NCBI GenBank assembly: GCA_946800325.1 | Contig: OX326960.1 | Location: forward strand, 38,881,842-38,945,841 | DNA length: 64,000 nucleotides | Direction: 5' to 3' | Origin: Luzula sylvatica | Lineage: Eukaryota > Streptophyta > Magnoliopsida > Poales > Juncaceae | Part shown: piece by piece, positions 59,480 through 64,000 of the stretch | Numbering within the stretch: the first letter of the stretch is position 1 | Layout: each line of letters opens with the position of its first letter | Translations under genes and position numbers: made by a program | Notes under the pieces: model-generated | What the model saw: the letters and a program-made list of their open reading frames with translations, nothing else | Database searches by the model: none | Told to the model about the DNA's origin: nothing

Positions 59480-60220
59480 AAAATACGATTCATCTCAGTC
59501 CCACTCCACTTGCTTTTTAGCTTGAAGAGCTCACATCCTTTCACTCCCAAATCGCCATGGCCAGTTTTTCGATGAATCTTCTTCTCGCAAAATTAGGGGA
59601 GTCGCTTCTATTTTGATCTCTTTCCAAAGAGTTCTCGCAAAAATTCTCATCTCCTTCGCTCAGATTCTCCATAGCCAGATTCTCGCAAAATTAGGGTGAG
59701 TCGCTTCTTTCAATTTTGGGAGGCGAATCACACCTATTTTAAGGGGCAAATCGCAAATTTTCTCATCTCCTTTAACTCGGGCCAGATTCTACTTCACCTC
59801 AGTCCCACTCTGCTCACAGCGCGGCTTTGAAGCTCACACCCGAACACATCCAAGGCGCCATAGACAGGGTTTCGATGATCTTCTTCTCGCAAAATTTGGC
59901 TGAATCGCTTCTATTTCGAACTTCTTGCAGTTTCAGGGGCGACTCATACCTATTTTTCAGGCCGAATCGAAAATTTTCATCTCCGTTAAGTCGGTCCAGA
60001 GCCTACATCACCTCAGTTTCAATCCACTCACATCGTGGCTTCGAGAGCTCATATCCCTTCACCCCAACTCGCCATTGACAGGTTTTTCGGCAATCTCTTC
60101 TTGCAAATTTAAAGTGAATCATCTACGTCTGATCTCCATCTCGCGAATTTTTTCCATTGCTAGGTTTGTCGATGATTCGCTTCATTAAATTTCAGGGGCG
60201 AGTCGCACCAATCTGGCCTG
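59480..60220 (+). repeat. Degenerate tandem repeat, 2-3 units of about 220-300 bp
   Basis: The phrase GAGCTCACA(C/T)CC with TCAC..CC, CGCCAT, then TTTTCG(A/G) and CTTCTTCTCGCAAAATT recurs at about 59525, 59830 and 60045, and CACCTCAGT(C/T)(C/T)CA precedes it. The frames through it are not conserved between units, so I treat it as non-coding repeat, possibly part of a LINE leader. Confidence 0.55.
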
Positions 60221-60263
60221 TTTCACCCATCAAGTCTCTCAAATGCAGGATGAATCGCGCCTA

Positions 60264-60625
60264 TCAAGCTCCTAAATCCTCCGAGCCTTCTTCTATTATT
60301 GGATCTCGTTTCTTTACCAAATCCCACTCGGCCATAACCTCATCCATTAACTGATCTCCTTCTTTGGCCTCGTCAGTGAATACTCGTCGACATCTCTCCC
60401 TCCAAAGGACGAAGAAGAACATCGCAAAGAGTTGTTTGGGTGCTTGGTCTCCTCCAGCTTCAAAGAGGCTCCTCAATTTTTTGTCAGGCGAATCTGTCGG
60501 CCTGATTAGCCTGGGGACCTCGTTTCGCAACAGCGACCAGTGACATTGAATAAATTCACATTCTTCAACAAGATGGGTTACACTTTCTTCACTTCTCTTA
60601 CACAGGTAACACCTATTGATTAAAT
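60264..60625 (-). pseudogene. Second LINE 3' fragment (tandem copy)
   Basis: Reads INRCYLCKRSEESVTHLVEE on the minus strand, then after a frame change RNEVPRLIRPTDSPDKKLRS and QLFAMFFFVLWRERCRRVFT. It parallels the neighbouring LINE end (NRCYLCLKQAEFVEHLVYQC, QLFVTFFYGTWRERYRRAFS), so the LINE 3' end is present twice in tandem, diverged. Confidence 0.7.
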
Positions 60626-60668
60626 ATCTCCTTCAATTTAAAGTCATTGCCATTAACAACAAGCTTTA

Positions 60669-62371
60669 CTACTCCACTTCACCATCCCTTCTTCTTCCAA
60701 TTCTCTGAAACAAGAGCCAATCTTTGACAATCTCCTCCAACGAGAGTGACCCTTCTCTTCGACCCTCTGAGAAAGCTCGCCGGTACCTTTCTCTCCAGGT
60801 ACCGTAAAAGAAAGTCACAAATAATTGCCTGCTTTTTGAATCAAGCTTTTCTCTGATTAGGTCTGCGAGCATACCATCAACTGTGGGGTTCAATTCATAC
60901 ATCAAAGGAAATTTCGACTTTAGAACTTCCCAATGAAGCTGGAGAAAGCTACATTGATACACCAAGTGCTCTACAAATTCAGCTTGCTTAAGACATAGGT
61001 AACATCTATTAGTAATTACCAATGTTTTAAATTGCGACGATATTGCGGCGCAATTGCGAAAATTGTGGTATGCAATTTAGAATCGCAACATCGCAACCAT
61101 ATATTGTGCAATATTGCGTTTTTGGAAAATTGCGAAAATTGCGGAGATATTGCGGTCAAATATAGGTAAAATTGTGGTATTGCGGCTAATAATTGCGGCC
61201 ATATATTAAAATTATTGTAACTTTTTCATTCTTCCATCAAATGACATGAATTTTATATCGAAATCGTTCGTCTCGATGAAAGAAATATAGTCATGGGCTT
61301 GGATTTGTCAAATTTTGTCTTTTATCCTGAATTAAACACAAAACACACGTCAAAGTAATTTCATCGAGAATTATTAATATAAAAATTATAACATGATTTT
61401 GTGATTATTTATTACTTATTTTTCATGTTTTATTATCAAAAAAATTGATAAAAATATGCTCATAACGTGTATAACGTCTAAAATATGTCATTTTCATCTA
61501 TAAATGTATGAATTTCATAATTTTCATTGTATTTTATTGATGTTTCTATTCAAAATTTGAGTCATATTGTTTTGATATGTTTAGGATGTCGACGAAAAAT
61601 TATTAAAAAAAAATCAAAATCCAAAGTCCCGTATAATTGTCATTTTAATAAAAATTTAATGATCAACTTTTTTTGTACACAGAAAATGTCCCTGGACAAT
61701 CAATATTTTTATTCTTTTTTGAAGGAAATTATAAAGAAAATTTTACGATATTAATGGTGACAAAAAATATTGTGAAAAATATATTTAAACAAACTATTAT
61801 TATTACATAATTTAATATCGCAACGATTGTCCGCAATAAGGTCATTGCGCCCACAAACACAATCCGCTGCATAAAAGAACTTATTGCAATAGACCGCAAT
61901 ATCGTAATTTAAAATATTGGTAATTACCATACCTCTTTTAGCTAGATTATCTCGAGTTGGTATTTTATTTTGCATTAACAACCAGAGAAAGACAGTAGCT
62001 TTTCCTGGTATTTTCAAATTCCATAATTGACCCAGATCTGAATGCGAGTAAACTCCTTTCATGATCGTATCATATGCATTTTTTGTGGAAAATGAATTTT
62101 TTGAGTCCCAATTCCATTTAACCTTATCCTGAATTTTAGGATCTAGTTTAATTTCATTCATCTTCCTTTCCAACCATCTTAATTCAATCATTGCTTGAGA
62201 ATCTAGTTTTTCAGTAAATATTCTTCTTAGATTTCTCATTGACTTGAATTGATGCAAGATACCAATTTGTTTATTTGTCAATTTCAACAAATTTGGTAAT
62301 TCCTGGTACAATAAACCTCCCCAACAAATTTGGTAATTCTTCTCGATTTCTCTCTCATCACGCATTTTCAC
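60669..62371 (-). pseudogene. LINE reverse-transcriptase C-terminal fragment split by a hAT insertion
   Basis: Minus strand from 62371: KWNWDSKNSFSTKNAYDTIM, LWNLKIPGKATVFLWLLMQN, TRDNLAKRGMVITN, and after removing the hAT insert NRCYLCLKQAEFVEHLVYQC and QLFVTFFYGTWRERYRRAFS. This is the zf-RVT region at the 3' end of plant L1-type LINEs, with the C-x2-C...H-x4/5-C zinc motif intact. The RT catalytic domain and endonuclease are not present upstream. Both halves stay open, so the LINE piece was not badly decayed when the hAT element inserted. Confidence 0.82.
61020..61919. mobile_element. Non-autonomous hAT element, 900 bp, inside the LINE
   Basis: Perfect 8-bp target duplication GTAATTAC at 61012-61019 and 61920-61927. 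Ends CAATGTTTTAAATTGCGACG and, from the right, CAATATTTTAAATTACGATA; GCAATATTGCGG-like words repeat subterminally. No transposase ORF. Same family as the 163-bp MITE at 10049. Confidence 0.88.
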
Positions 62372-62930
62372 TCACGAAAGATCAAATCTGAATTTGCTCA
62401 TTTTCTCTTGTGTCTTTTACAGAATAAAACTGATTGAATTGCTCAGTGAGGAGAGAGAAAGTATCCTATTTATATCTACTAGGATCAGGATTAGCCAAAA
62501 GGCATGTATATCCAATATACACTCTTTCACACAGAATACTGCATTAACCTGGTCAGTATTCTGTCCAGACGAAATTGATAAATTTCTCTGACAGACAATG
62601 ACCCAACATGAAAGTTGTAGATAATCCAATTATCTACACAACCCAATTTGGCCCAGCCCAATTGGAGTTCGTATGCAAAAGTTATGACTGTTTTACTAAC
62701 TGTATGTCATACTGTTGCACTCTTTCGGTATTTCACATAAACGACACTTATACTTCGTTCATATGAAATATATTTCTACATGAAGGTTGTAGATAATCTT
62801 ATTATCTATCTAACCCAATTTGAACCATTCAAATCGGATTTTCCCACTGACAGTTATGGCCACGAATGTACGACTACATTCGTTTATCCTTGTGTACACT
62901 TTTACTATCAAAAGGTTTAGCTCAAATACT
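62372..62930. other. Unassigned repeat-like DNA between LINE and copia remnants
   Basis: Contains a repeated word ATGAAAGTTGTAGATAATC / ATGAAGGTTGTAGATAATC (62608, 62784) followed by AACCCAATTTG, giving two units about 175 bp apart. No coding signal recognised. Confidence 0.4.
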
Positions 62931-63980
62931 CGCCTTCTTGATCATATCGAAAAGCTTTGATTTTCTTGCTTAGTCGATTTTGTATTTCGTTTTTGAAACT
63001 CTTTGAACCTTTCAAAAGTCTCCATTTCGGCACGCATTAAATAAATATTTTCATATCTACTTTAACCGTCCATAAACGTAACAAAATACCGATAGCCTAC
63101 TCTTGCCTCGGAACTTATCGGAACATCATATGTAAATATAATTTCCAATAATTCGTTGGATCTTTCTCCAACCTTTGGAGAATGATGCCCTTTGTCGTCT
63201 TGCCTAATAAATAAGTATCGCATTAATCAATCGAATCTAATTCGAATGATTCTAGCAATCCATCATATGGAATCTAGATATGCGAATCTCGTTTATATGG
63301 CCAAGACGGCAATGCCAAAAGAAGCAATCAACCTCTTGGTTTAATCCTCCTCGGATTTCACCATTCTTTGAGTCATTAGTTTGGACAACTATTTATCCGA
63401 ACTCTCCATTTTGGAAAATATTTTTCCAAAATACCCTTAGACATACATTTCTTTCGATCCCGCTTTTGAATTACAAGGACATCCACGCATCTATATGCAT
63501 TGGATTCCTCGGATACTCCGAGCATCTCCAATTCAAATTTAAATCGCATCTCATGCAATTTCGGGATCGACTTATCTATCGAATGCATATGATATTCGGT
63601 CACGACGATCAAATCTCGTACCATCAACACACGGGTGTTAATCCAAGACCCATAAGGCGTCTCAAAATTAACCTACTCTTTGAGCCGCATTGAATCATTC
63701 AACGCGCTCTAGCTCTTGAAACTATTTCATGTGCGCTGTGTTTTACTTTCATATACATCCGAATTCTCAAAACAATTTTGAGAATATGCGTCTATACATG
63801 CCACCACAAGGCACGTAATATTGTTCGATTCCTTCTTAAAGTTTATCGAACCCGGCTTTCTCTAAATCCAATGCCTCGAGCCCCGAATCTACCATTTCCG
63901 TGTCCAACACGTTCCTCTAAGTCTAAAAACTATTCTTTGACTATCAAGGTTAATAACGGTAATTCCGGCCCAAAAGCCAT
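62930..63980 (-). pseudogene. Ty1/copia gag-pol remnant, decayed
   Basis: Minus strand, in order: EYHMHSIDKSIPKLHEMRFK (gag-like, usually NYNMH.MGK...ELHAMLKLHE), then after gaps CFFWHCRLGHINEIRISRFH (GAG-pre-integrase), LLGKTTKGHHSPKVGERSNE, and SSEARVGYRYFVTFMDG followed by RYENIYLMRAEMETFERFKE (integrase core). Several stops and frameshifts interrupt it, and the segment between gag and pre-integrase (zinc knuckle and protease) is missing or shortened. No LTR seen; it may continue beyond the right edge. Confidence 0.75.
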
Positions 63981-64000
63981 CTATCATATCGATCTCATCG

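Noticed and set aside
59827..60354. Plus-strand gene
   Set aside because: Open frames cross a degenerate tandem repeat and do not keep frame between units.

Overview
This window is nuclear DNA of a flowering plant, almost certainly a dicot. Genes have short GT-AG introns, intergenic DNA is very AT-rich, and the gene families are plant ones: a WUSCHEL-type homeobox, a malectin-like LRR receptor kinase, an SRR1 protein, a PWWP protein and R2R3-MYB. Most of the window is transposable elements, many of them nested. I place no species on it.

Five host genes look intact: a PWWP-domain chromatin protein (1289-3616, +); a five-exon gene of an uncharacterised plant family (6395-4047, -); a 14-exon malectin-like/LRR receptor kinase (13148-17432, +); a WOX3/PRS-like homeobox gene (22045-21401, -); and a two-exon SRR1-like gene (31535-32545, +). 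I rebuilt exon structures by hand; every junction was checked for GT-AG and reading phase.

6.7-12.3 kb is a nested transposon block. A 5.6-kb Mutator-like element with a perfect 9-bp target duplication was hit 14 bp inside its left end by an 867-bp Pack-MULE, also with a perfect 9-bp duplication, which carries a broken DUF1005 gene fragment. Its interior holds further TIR elements, a hAT MITE and a Ty3/gypsy remnant.

20-37 kb is mostly intergenic, with MITEs, fold-back elements, a probable solo LTR containing a striking array of short palindromes, a LINE fragment, a SINE fragment and a deleted hAT element.

37-57 kb is a cluster of duplicated and degraded R2R3-MYB copies on the minus strand. 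Two Helitrons sit in it; each has a matching empty site in a paralogous segment. Within the cluster lies a 4.9-kb TIR element carrying fragments of two host genes (NUG2-type nucleolar GTPase and a UBC4/5/6-type E2 enzyme) plus a 119-bp satellite array.

59-64 kb holds LINE reverse-transcriptase remnants, one split by a 900-bp hAT element, and a decayed Ty1/copia gag-pol fragment running off the right edge.
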